A stretch of 35,235 nt of DNA, taken from NCBI GenBank assembly GCA_903876045.1, contig CAIQYP010000147.1:1-35235 (forward strand). Direction: 5' to 3'. Shown here piece by piece: positions 10,534-16,801 of the stretch (position 1 is its first letter; each line of letters begins with the position of its first letter). Under the pieces are notes generated by a model. It had not been told where the DNA came from. It made no database searches and was given only the letters and a program-made list of their open reading frames with translations. Source of the DNA: an uncultured beta proteobacterium. Its GTDB lineage: Bacteria > Pseudomonadota > Gammaproteobacteria > Burkholderiales > Burkholderiaceae_C. A program made the position numbers and the translations under genes.

Positions 10534-11357
10534 TGCAGTGAGTTGCGAACTTCCTTGGCGTAGGGTTCCATCAAATCCAATTCCTTGGGTTTGAGTTTGC
10601 GGTAACCGTCGAGCTTGTATTTTTCAAAATAGGCCTTGCCCTCGGCACTGGCAGAGAATGCAGACAGTGCAGCATCAACTGCATCCTTGCGGGCCGCCTG
10701 GCGCTTATTCAGCATATAAACCCGTCCCGCCATCGGTTCGCTAACCACTAGAAAACGCATTTGGGCCTGCAACTCACGGTTCAGACTCTGGTAGTTTGCA
10801 AGTGACATGAATCCGGCAGCAGCCTCACCTGATAGCACCAAGCGTGCCACGCTATCGGATGCACTCACGTAGCGCAAGGCCTCACTGTCGCCACCTTGCT
10901 TCATCCAGTGTTGGCCCCAAAGCGTGACAAGAGACGTTGGTGACAAACCGAGCACCGGCTTACCCACTAAATCCTTGGCCGTTTTGACTTTGCTGTTGCC
11001 GACCACCAGAGCCACAGCACGGAAATCCGCTGCGTAGGTGATCAAGGGAATGTAGTCGGCGTCGGTTTGGGCTAGACGAGCCTGGTGGCCAGTCGTAACC
11101 GCGATGTCGTATTCTTGGTGCAACATGCGTTTTGCAAATTCGGTGAAGTCTGGTGCGGTTACAACCTCAACCGGGATGCCGAGCGCTTTTTCTAGTTGAC
11201 TTCGCAGGGGTTGGTACATCTCCAGAATCACCCGCGCACTAGTATGCGGTGCGATACCCAGGTGAAACACGGCGGGCGTTTGGGCCAGCGCAACCATGCT
11301 ACATAGACACAAACCCAGGCTCAGTAGGTAACGGCGCGAGGCGTGGAAAGTTTTCAT
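10530..11357 (-). CDS. PhnD-like periplasmic substrate-binding protein (sensor partner)
   Basis: A signal peptide (about 1-25, ending VALA before QTP) directs this 275-aa protein to the periplasm. The body matches the PhnD/SsuA/transferrin-like binding-protein fold: [30 protein letters not shown], the [15 protein letters not shown] segment, [16 protein letters not shown] and [14 protein letters not shown]. Proteins of this fold bind phosphonates, phosphite and other small anions, but the ligand cannot be read from sequence. No ABC permease or ATPase is adjacent; the next gene, overlapping by 4 nt, is a membrane sensor kinase. I infer that it presents ligand to the kinase rather than feeding a transporter, as TorT does for TorS. 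Confidence 0.85.
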   Translation of the reverse strand: MKTFHASRRYLLSLGLCLCSMVALAQTPAVFHLGIAPHTSARVILEMYQPLRSQLEKALGIPVEVVTAPDFTEFAKRMLHQEYDIAVTTGHQARLAQTDADYIPLITYAADFRAVALVVGNSKVKTAKDLVGKPVLGLSPTSLVTLWGQHWMKQGGDSEALRYVSASDSVARLVLSGEAAAGFMSLANYQSLNRELQAQMRFLVVSEPMAGRVYMLNKRQAARKDAVDAALSAFSASAEGKAYFEKYKLDGYRKLKPKELDLMEPYAKEVRNSLQ

Positions 11358-11486
11358 AGCAGCAACCTTGATTTTGTTGGTTCAATTATCCTGCCAATGC
11401 CACCCGATCAATTTTTTTCACATCACTTTTCTGCTCTTTTGCACATTCCAATGGATTGGGAATCTGGGGGAATTCTGCTTGACCCA

Positions 11487-11717
11487 TTAAGTGCGATCTA
11501 GGGCAAGCCGAATCCGCGCTATGGTTTCTTGCATGGGAGCTTTGCTGGAAACTTCCAGACCTAGCTGCCTGGCAATGTCGTTAACGCGGGCAGGGTTGAG
11601 TGGCAGGCCGCCGGCATCGATGGCCGCAACCAGATCTCTGGCGCGCTGTTCTGCGGTTGGCGGATGGCTGCCCGTGAGTCGGGTCTTAAGCCATTGCATG
11701 GTTCGTTTGGAGAGCAC
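11487..11717 (-). CDS. Small conserved-looking hypothetical protein
   Basis: The product is a soluble protein of 76 aa, or 70 aa if the in-frame ATG at 11699 is used; the longer form starts with GTG. The sequence is amphipathic and well composed (PTAEQRARDLVAAIDAGGLPLNPARVNDIARQLGLEV), suggesting a small helical domain that could bind nucleic acid or protein. I do not recognise the family. Neither start has a strong ribosome-binding site. It lies alone, upstream of the binding-protein/kinase pair in the same direction but about 130 bp away, so it may or may not share their transcript. Confidence 0.6.
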   Translation of the reverse strand: MLSKRTMQWLKTRLTGSHPPTAEQRARDLVAAIDAGGLPLNPARVNDIARQLGLEVSSKAPMQETIARIRLALDRT

Positions 11718-11856
11718 GTCGATGAAAGCTATTTAGGGATGTCGTGGTTTTGCGCAATTGCCAATCATGCTACAGAAAAATCCAGTCGCTGTGAGTTGCC
11801 GAAGGTGGTGAATATCTGAATGACTATAAACACTTACCGAAGCAATAATATTAAGA

Positions 11857-12030
11857 ATGGAAAACAAATGGCACCACGCAATAACAATGTCGCATCAGGC
11901 AACCAAATTAATCATAAGTGGCAAAGTAAAGGTATTTGGGATCGAAAAAATGTCACATCAGATATGGCTAGGGGGCCTTATTAATCGGGCTGTGAAACAT
12001 GTTGCTTCATTGTCAGCCGTCATGCTATGA
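11857..12030 (+). CDS. Candidate small ORF upstream of the lysis cassette
   Basis: This 57-codon frame (starting MENKWHHAITMSHQ) fell below the ORF-track cut-off. A second frame nested inside it, 11868-11984, encodes 38 residues (starting MAPRNNNVASGNQ); it has GGAAAA a few bases upstream and a phage-like Asn/Gly-rich composition. At most one of the two is likely to be real. The region is noticeably more AT-rich than its surroundings. Apart from these frames, 11740-12000 holds nothing I can name. Confidence 0.25.
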   Translation: MENKWHHAITMSHQATKLIISGKVKVFGIEKMSHQIWLGGLINRAVKHVASLSAVML

Positions 12031-12031
12031 T
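12002..12031 (+). promoter_or_regulatory. Sigma-70-type promoter for the holin-endolysin cassette
   Basis: TTGCTT and TATGAT are separated by 18 bp, with the -10 matching five of six consensus positions. Transcription would begin near 12038 and give a leader of about 60 nt before the strong ribosome-binding site of the holin. It ends the AT-rich gap and points only at the lysis genes. Confidence 0.5.
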
Positions 12032-12099
12032 TTTTGGAAACGGCGCTGGTAGCACAGCGGCTTACGTCAAACATTCGATTTGATTGGGAGGAAGTCAGC

Positions 12100-12567
12100 A
12101 TGATTACTGCATTGCTTTCATTTCTTGGCGGAAATGTCTTTCGCTTGGTGTTTGGTGAAGTAGTAAGCTACCTAAACAAGAAACAAGACCACGCTCAGGA
12201 AATTGAGCGCATGCGCTTTCAGGCTGAGGTGGATGCTGCCCAACATGTCCGGAACCTTGAGGCCATAAAGACCCAGGCAGACTTGGGGGTTAAAACCATT
12301 CAAGTACAAGCAGATGCGGCAGTGGGCAATATTGAGGCCGAGGGGTGGCTTGAAGCTGTTAAGGCTACTGCTGCCAAATCGGGTATTGCTTGGGTCGATG
12401 GCTGGAATGCCGTTATTCGGCCGGGTGTCGCAACATGGTCAGTCATCATGCTCACCTTGGGAGAGATTGGGGCAATAAGCCACCTGAGCGAAAACACAAT
12501 TTCCATCGCGGGATGTGCTCTGGGCATCTATCTGGCGGATCGCAGCCTGTTTAAACGTGGCAAATGA
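12100..12567 (+). CDS. Phage-type holin with three hydrophobic segments (GTA_holin_3TM-like)
   Basis: The 155-aa protein has a short hydrophobic N-terminus (MITALLSFLGGNVFRLVF) and a long charged, coiled-coil-like stretch (about 22-90, rich in Q, E, K and A). Two membrane segments at the end cover GVATWSVIMLTLGEIGAI and TISIAGCALGIYLA, with a basic tail FKRGK. The motif WNAVIRPGVATW before the second segment resembles the 3-TM holins of phages and gene-transfer agents. Such proteins permeabilise the inner membrane so an endolysin can reach the wall. The track starts at a TTG at 12034, but ATG 12100 follows GGGAGGAAGT at ideal spacing and is chosen. The next gene, 24 bp on, is an endolysin, which supports the call. 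Confidence 0.75.
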   Translation: MITALLSFLGGNVFRLVFGEVVSYLNKKQDHAQEIERMRFQAEVDAAQHVRNLEAIKTQADLGVKTIQVQADAAVGNIEAEGWLEAVKATAAKSGIAWVDGWNAVIRPGVATWSVIMLTLGEIGAISHLSENTISIAGCALGIYLADRSLFKRGK

Positions 12568-12591
12568 CTGCCTTCCGGTTGTCTGATCGAC

Positions 12592-13053
12592 ATGGAAACA
12601 TTGACCGGTGATGCCTTGTCGACAAGTCAGGCGCTGATTCGGCGCTATGAAGGACTTTACTTGACGCCGTATCTGTGCCCGGCAGGTGTACCAACCATAG
12701 GGTACGGGGCAACTTACTACGATGATGGCACTCTGGTTCAACTTACCGACGCACCCATCACACGGGACCGTGCCGATGCCTTGCTGCTCTGGCATGTCAA
12801 AAATGTCTACCTTCCGGCGGTGGTTAAGCTCTGCCCCGCAATCGTCCATGAAACTCCAGGTCGTGTCGCTGCACTGATCGACTGGACATTCAATCTGGGG
12901 GCCGGGAACCTGCGCGCTAGTAACTTACGCAAGCGAGTAAACGCAGCAGACTGGGCCGCCGTTCCAGCCGAGTTGCGAAAGTGGAACAAGAGTGGCGGTA
13001 AGGTGTTAAAGGGCCTGACGATTCGGCGCGAAGCGGAGGCTAGCTTGATTTAG
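12592..13053 (+). CDS. Phage endolysin, glycoside hydrolase family 24 (T4/P1-type muramidase)
   Basis: It hydrolyses the MurNAc-GlcNAc bond of peptidoglycan. The N-terminal active site reads RRYEGLYLTPYLCPAGVPTIGYGAT. Glu20, Cys29 and Thr35 have the 9- and 6-residue spacings of the E-D/C-T triad, here in the Glu-Cys-Thr form known from P1 Lyz. ALIDWTFNLGAGNLRASNLRKRVN is the usual second half of the fold, with ELRKWNKSGGKVLKGLTIRREAEASL at the end. At 153 aa it is a complete single-domain enzyme. It has no signal peptide or signal-anchor helix, so export should depend on the upstream holin. No Rz/Rz1 spanin follows. The ATG at 12592 lacks a strong ribosome-binding site, so coupling to holin translation is plausible. 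Confidence 0.9.
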   Translation: METLTGDALSTSQALIRRYEGLYLTPYLCPAGVPTIGYGATYYDDGTLVQLTDAPITRDRADALLLWHVKNVYLPAVVKLCPAIVHETPGRVAALIDWTFNLGAGNLRASNLRKRVNAADWAAVPAELRKWNKSGGKVLKGLTIRREAEASLI

Positions 13054-13132
13054 CGACTTAGTTTGGGTGACGCGGATCAGGTCTATGGCGGTTCGGTGAA
13101 TGTCAGTCCGCGCCGCTTGCTAAGCGCTGTAG

Positions 13133-13432
13133 CTAGGACAGTGCGCCAAAGTAGCTTGGAGTCAATGCCAATCCAGTCTCTACAAATGCGCAACCGTTTT
13201 GTTGCACATAACCGTTACACGGATGGATTTTTTCACTCTTGCAGAAGCTGCAAAGTTCTGAGCGTAGCGCAGTCAATGTGTACGATCCCGCACAGTCTGT
13301 GCGTTCTACGGCTTTGGCTAGGTGAACTATTTTGACGAGTTTCGCGCGTGCATCCTCATCTTGGAGGCCGTCCATGAAAGCAGTAGCAGCATCTGCAACT
13401 GAACTTGCTTGCTTTCTTTGCCATAGCGCCAT
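13133..13432 (-). CDS. Hypothetical small cysteine-containing protein
   Basis: This 99-aa frame is unrecognised. It is supported by a strong GCAGGAG ribosome-binding site just before the ATG and by a reasonable promoter at 13494-13522. The first half (MALWQRKQASSVADAATAFMDGLQDEDARAKLVKIVHLAKAVER) is a helical, gene-like sequence. The second half contains five cysteines, including LCSFC followed by HPC and NGC, which could be a metal-binding knuckle. It could also be out-of-frame readthrough if the original C-terminus was lost. It is convergent with the endolysin gene, 79 bp away. Confidence 0.5.
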   Translation of the reverse strand: MALWQRKQASSVADAATAFMDGLQDEDARAKLVKIVHLAKAVERTDCAGSYTLTALRSELCSFCKSEKIHPCNGYVQQNGCAFVETGLALTPSYFGALS

Positions 13433-13493
13433 GTTTGTCTCCTGCTACATCCAGTAAGTCGTCTTAATTATTGTGGCGCACTTTATTGGGGCC

Positions 13494-13522
13494 AGTATAG
13501 CAAATTATCGCATTTTTATCAC
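13494..13522 (-). promoter_or_regulatory. Promoter of the small cysteine-containing gene
   Basis: On the minus strand, GTGATA and TATACT are separated by 17 bp, matching the sigma-70 consensus at four and five of six positions. It lies about 60 bp before the start codon of the 13433-proximal gene. A 7-bp inverted repeat, GTGGCGC (13473-13479) and GCGCCAC (13543-13549), brackets it. Confidence 0.45.
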
Positions 13523-13613
13523 TTTTTTGTATACCCATGTAAGCGCCACGCTAATCATGAACTTGGCCACTGCAGGGCGTTGGGGCGGTGGCCCGTAAAA
13601 TCAGGAATTGCTT

Positions 13614-13868
13614 TCAGTAGATGGACGACCAGAAGCTATCTGGAACCGGTGCAAGTGCTGGAAATTGAATATCGTGGATTGAAATCAGTTCGGAAATAGC
13701 AAGAAGCACATTGCCAGGAAACCCGGTACGTGTCACACGGGTGCGCTCTTGAATCAAATTTTCGGCATAACTTCGGAAGGCTTCTGTGCCCCAAAGTTCC
13801 TGCAGCCTGGCCGCAACGGCAGGGTAGGAATCCTTCACAACTAAAAATTCATAGTTCAAATGTTGCAT
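13614..13868 (-). CDS. Small hypothetical protein
   Basis: The 84-aa soluble protein (MQHLNYEFLVVKDSYPAVAARLQELWGTEAF...) has a clear gene-like composition and a central TRTGFPGNVLLAISELISIHD segment. It has no membrane segment and no catalytic motif that I recognise. The track starts five codons earlier at 13883, but ATG 13868 is chosen because GGGGAG sits at the right spacing. It follows the PilU-like gene in the same direction by 120 bp and may be transcribed with it. Confidence 0.6.
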   Translation of the reverse strand: MQHLNYEFLVVKDSYPAVAARLQELWGTEAFRSYAENLIQERTRVTRTGFPGNVLLAISELISIHDIQFPALAPVPDSFWSSIY

Positions 13869-13988
13869 GCTGCTCCCCGCCATATATTGGAACTTGCAAC
13901 CGCTACCGTATTCAGTCCAAGGAAACTAACACCCGGCAGTGTAGTAGTCAAAGTGCGCTGAAATATGTACACGGCTTTCATCTGCCAC

Positions 13989-15131
13989 TCAGTAGCGGCT
14001 AAGCGAAAAAGCTGGTTCAAGTTCACCCGCCCCGGTCGAAAGTCTTCGCACACTCTTGAGCTTGACCTGCAGGCGCAAATCGTTTTGTGAATCGGCATTT
14101 CGCAGCGCGTCTTCATAAGAAATGGCGTAGCCCTCATAGAGGTTGAACAAAGCCTGGTCAAAGGTTTGCATTCCCAAATTACCGCTACGCTTCATCACCT
14201 CCCTGATTTCGCCAATTTCTCCTTTGCTGATGAGGTCCGAGATCAGTGGTGAATTGATCATGACTTCGACTGCCGCTACACGTCCTTTGCGATCCTCGTT
14301 TTCTATAAGTCGCTGCGAGACGAGTGCGCGCAGGTTGAGCGACAAATCCAGCAACAATTGAACACGTCGCGCGGGAGGAAAGAAATTGATGATGCGGTCC
14401 AGCGCTTGGTTGGCGTTGTTGGCGTGCAGAGTGGCCAGGCACAGGTGACCGGTTTCGGCGAAGGCGACTGCATGCTCCATAGTTTCGGCGTCCCGTATTT
14501 CACCCATCAGTATGACGTCGGGGGCCTGGCGTAAACTGTTCTTTAAGGCCAGCGACCAGTCGTCGGTATCAATGCCGATCTCCCTTTGGCTCACCAGACA
14601 GTTCTTGTGTGTGTGCATGAACTCAATTGGATCTTCGATGGTCAGTATGTGACCATAGGAGTGCTCGTTGCGCCAGTCCACCATGGCAGCCAGGGACGTA
14701 CTCTTGCCCGAACCCGTGGCACCGACGAGGATGCACAAACCACGCTTGACACTCACAAGATCCTTGAGAACCTCCGGTAAGCCCAACTCATCAATGGTGG
14801 GAATTTGCAAGGGAATGACACGTAGTACCAAACTGACCTTGCCCTTTTGCATGTAGGCATTGACCCGAAAGCGACCCAGATCTCTGACAGAGATCGCAAA
14901 GTTGCATTCCTTGTTGCGCTCGAATTCCATCGCATGTTTGTCGCTCATGATGGCGCGTGCCATAGCCAAGGAATGCTCTCCAGCAAGGGGGGTCTGCGAG
15001 ACCTTTGACATCTTGCCATCGACCTTGATCGCCGGTGGAAAATCTCCAGTGATGAAAAGGTCGCTGCCACTTCGCCGCACCAGTAAGTGCAGCAACTCGG
15101 ACACATATTTATAAGCTTGGTCGCGTTCCAT
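13989..15131 (-). CDS. PilU/PilT-family pilus retraction ATPase, orphan copy
   Basis: This cytoplasmic hexameric ATPase family powers type IV pilus retraction. The 380 residues begin like PilU (SDLFITGDFPPAIKVDGKM). They then contain Walker A GATGSGKST (about 137-145), the Asp box TIEDPIEF, Walker B DVILMGEIRDAETM (about 205-218) and the His box GHLCLATLHANNA. The C-terminus RSGNLGMQTFDQALFNLYEG is the conserved retraction-ATPase segment (PilT has AIRNLI around here; this is closer to PilU). All catalytic motifs are intact. In this lineage PilU is normally encoded next to PilT, but here the upstream neighbour is a divergent MscS channel, so this is probably an extra paralog. The start lacks a strong ribosome-binding site (GGGG is about 14 bases upstream). 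Confidence 0.88.
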   Translation of the reverse strand: MERDQAYKYVSELLHLLVRRSGSDLFITGDFPPAIKVDGKMSKVSQTPLAGEHSLAMARAIMSDKHAMEFERNKECNFAISVRDLGRFRVNAYMQKGKVSLVLRVIPLQIPTIDELGLPEVLKDLVSVKRGLCILVGATGSGKSTSLAAMVDWRNEHSYGHILTIEDPIEFMHTHKNCLVSQREIGIDTDDWSLALKNSLRQAPDVILMGEIRDAETMEHAVAFAETGHLCLATLHANNANQALDRIINFFPPARRVQLLLDLSLNLRALVSQRLIENEDRKGRVAAVEVMINSPLISDLISKGEIGEIREVMKRSGNLGMQTFDQALFNLYEGYAISYEDALRNADSQNDLRLQVKLKSVRRLSTGAGELEPAFSLSRY

Positions 15132-15569
15132 CTGCGATTAACCCCGCTTCCAGCCATTGAGGCCTAATGGACAGTTTGTTTTATGCATCTTATATCTCCC
15201 TGCAAAAGTGCGCTTTGGGTGCGCTAACTATCTTTGATAGAAAGTGAAGTTAGTGGTTTGCGATGGATATGTAAAGCCCAGCGTATTAGAAATTTGTAAA
15301 ACCGCCACACATCGCAAACTGCAGATTTCGCTAAGCCGCAGCCAGTCAAAGGCCTCTAAATTCTTGCGGCTTCAGTTCTTTTGATAAAAAGCGGCCAATC
15401 ACGCGAGTGCTGGTTGTCAAAACCACAGTCACTGCCGCCTGAGCCATAGTAAACAGACCGTTCTTCGCAGACGATTTTGATTCGGGGAGGGGGCGTTTAT
15501 GGACCAGTTGCATTAGTTGACCAAATCCATAGACCTTGTTTTTCCACTCAACGGCTAAAGGAATTTACT
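15132..15569. other. Gene-free divergent intergenic region
   Basis: This stretch of about 440 bp lies between the divergent PilU-like and MscS genes. I see no supported coding frame; the 15477 extension of the channel ORF is not channel-like. Its only obvious structure is a perfect 10-bp inverted repeat, listed separately. Promoters for both flanking genes should lie here, but none stands out clearly. Confidence 0.5.
15256..15319. repeat. Perfect 10-bp inverted repeat in the intergenic region
   Basis: GTTTGCGATG at 15256-15265 is exactly complementary to CATCGCAAAC at 15310-15319, with 44 bp between. It may form a long-loop RNA stem or be a paired protein-binding site between the divergent genes. 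No T-tract follows, so it is not a simple terminator. Confidence 0.5.
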
Positions 15570-16379
15570 ATGAACTCGCAGGACATCTGGACGTTTCTGT
15601 CTACACAGGGGGCTGACTTCGGTCTGAAATTATTGGGCGCACTGGCTGCATGGGTTATTGGTCGCTGGCTAATCGGGTTCGCCCTGCGATTGATGGGAAC
15701 TGCGCTGCGCCGCGGCGGTAAGGTCGATCAAACGCTGGCGAATTACCTCACCTCGATTATTTCGGTGGTATTCAACGTCATCCTGATTCTTGCCATTCTG
15801 GATATTTTTGGTGTCAAGACTACTTCCTTTGCCGCACTGCTGGCTGGTGCTGGTTTGGCAATTGGCACTGCGTGGGGCGGTTTGCTCACCCATTTTGCAG
15901 CGGGGGTATTTATGCAGGTGCTTCGCCCCTATAAGGTAGGGGATTTCGTCACAGTTGGCGGTGTCACCGGCACAGTCAAAGAACTGGGCTTGTTTGGTAC
16001 AACTTTGATCACACCTGACAACGTGGTAACCATTGTGGGTAATAACAATGTGTTTTCCGGCTCGATTCAGAATTTCAGCACCTTGCCGCACCGCCGCGTC
16101 GATTGCTTGGCCAAAGTGGCCAATAGTGTGGATGTGGTCGAAGCCATTGCTCGCCTACGGGCAGCAATTGCAGCTATTCCAAATGTCGCAACCGCACCGC
16201 TGCCGGACATCGAAATTTTGCAGTTCACCCCTGAAGGCCCGTTGCTATGCGTACGCCCCTACACGTACACAGACAACTACTGGCAGGTGTACTTTGATAC
16301 GCACAAGGCGATTGTCAGCACCTTCGGTGCCGCGGGATACCCGGTGCCAGAAACACCCGTTGCGCATCGTACTCTGTAG
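15570..16379 (+). CDS. Small-conductance mechanosensitive channel, MscS family
   Basis: The 269-aa inner-membrane channel opens on membrane tension to release solutes during hypo-osmotic shock. There are three predicted membrane segments: about 15-40; 60-80 with YLTSIISVVFNVILILAIL; and the pore helix AALLAGAGLAIGTAWGGLLTHFAAGVFM. These are followed by the beta domain RPYKVGDFVTVGGVTGTVKELGLFGTTL and the NNNVFSGSIQNFS segment typical of MscS. Length matches the short E. coli MscS class. The track extends upstream to 15477, but ATG 15570 has AAAGGAA at proper spacing and starts the homologous region. The stop is only 14 bp from the stop of convergent hslR. Confidence 0.93.
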   Translation: MNSQDIWTFLSTQGADFGLKLLGALAAWVIGRWLIGFALRLMGTALRRGGKVDQTLANYLTSIISVVFNVILILAILDIFGVKTTSFAALLAGAGLAIGTAWGGLLTHFAAGVFMQVLRPYKVGDFVTVGGVTGTVKELGLFGTTLITPDNVVTIVGNNNVFSGSIQNFSTLPHRRVDCLAKVANSVDVVEAIARLRAAIAAIPNVATAPLPDIEILQFTPEGPLLCVRPYTYTDNYWQVYFDTHKAIVSTFGAAGYPVPETPVAHRTL

Positions 16380-16393
16380 CCGCACAAGCGCAA

Positions 16394-16801
16394 TCAAGGC
16401 TTATCCAGGGAGGCAGACCAGCGGTCTCCCCAACTCTTTTGTAGATCGCGGCGGTCGCGTTTAGTTGGGCGGCCACCTTCAATCGACAGCGCAGGCTCAG
16501 GGCTCAGGCGCCGGCGCTCAGCCTCGGCTTCCCTGAGCTTTTTACTCTCAGCAGTTTCTTCATACAACTGCTGGGCAATGGTGGCTGAACCGCGTTGTTC
16601 ACTCAACCCATTCACGACCACGGTTCGCAACGCCTTGGCCTGCAGCAGTACTATTCTGTCGCCAACCCGAATTTCACGCGAAGCTTTGACATCGGCGCCA
16701 TTCACCTGAACATGGCCCTTCTGCACCTCTTCCGTGGCCAGCGAACGCGTCTTGTAAAAGCGCGCCGCCCACAGCCACTTGTCGATGCGAACCCCGTTCA
16801 T
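16394..16801 (-). CDS. hslR: Hsp15-like S4-domain RNA-binding protein
   Basis: The 135-aa protein has an N-terminal S4 domain (MNGVRIDKWLWAARFYKTRSLATEEVQKGHVQVNGADVKASREIRVGD) and a basic C-terminal tail, as in Hsp15. That protein binds 50S subunits carrying a nascent chain and helps recycle stalled ribosomes. Its ATG overlaps the stop of the upstream RND permease by ATGA, so it is probably translated from the efflux-operon mRNA. I see no room for a private promoter other than inside the permease gene. Confidence 0.9.
   Translation of the reverse strand: MNGVRIDKWLWAARFYKTRSLATEEVQKGHVQVNGADVKASREIRVGDRIVLLQAKALRTVVVNGLSEQRGSATIAQQLYEETAESKKLREAEAERRRLSPEPALSIEGGRPTKRDRRDLQKSWGDRWSASLDKP

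Noticed and set aside
11385-11411. Possible minus-strand promoter TTGATC-15 bp-GATAAT before the binding-protein gene
   Set aside because: The 15-bp spacer is too short and the -35 match is weak.
11487-13868. A complete prophage or phage satellite
   Set aside because: Only the holin and endolysin are recognisable. There is no integrase, repressor, capsid, terminase, attachment repeat or tRNA target site.
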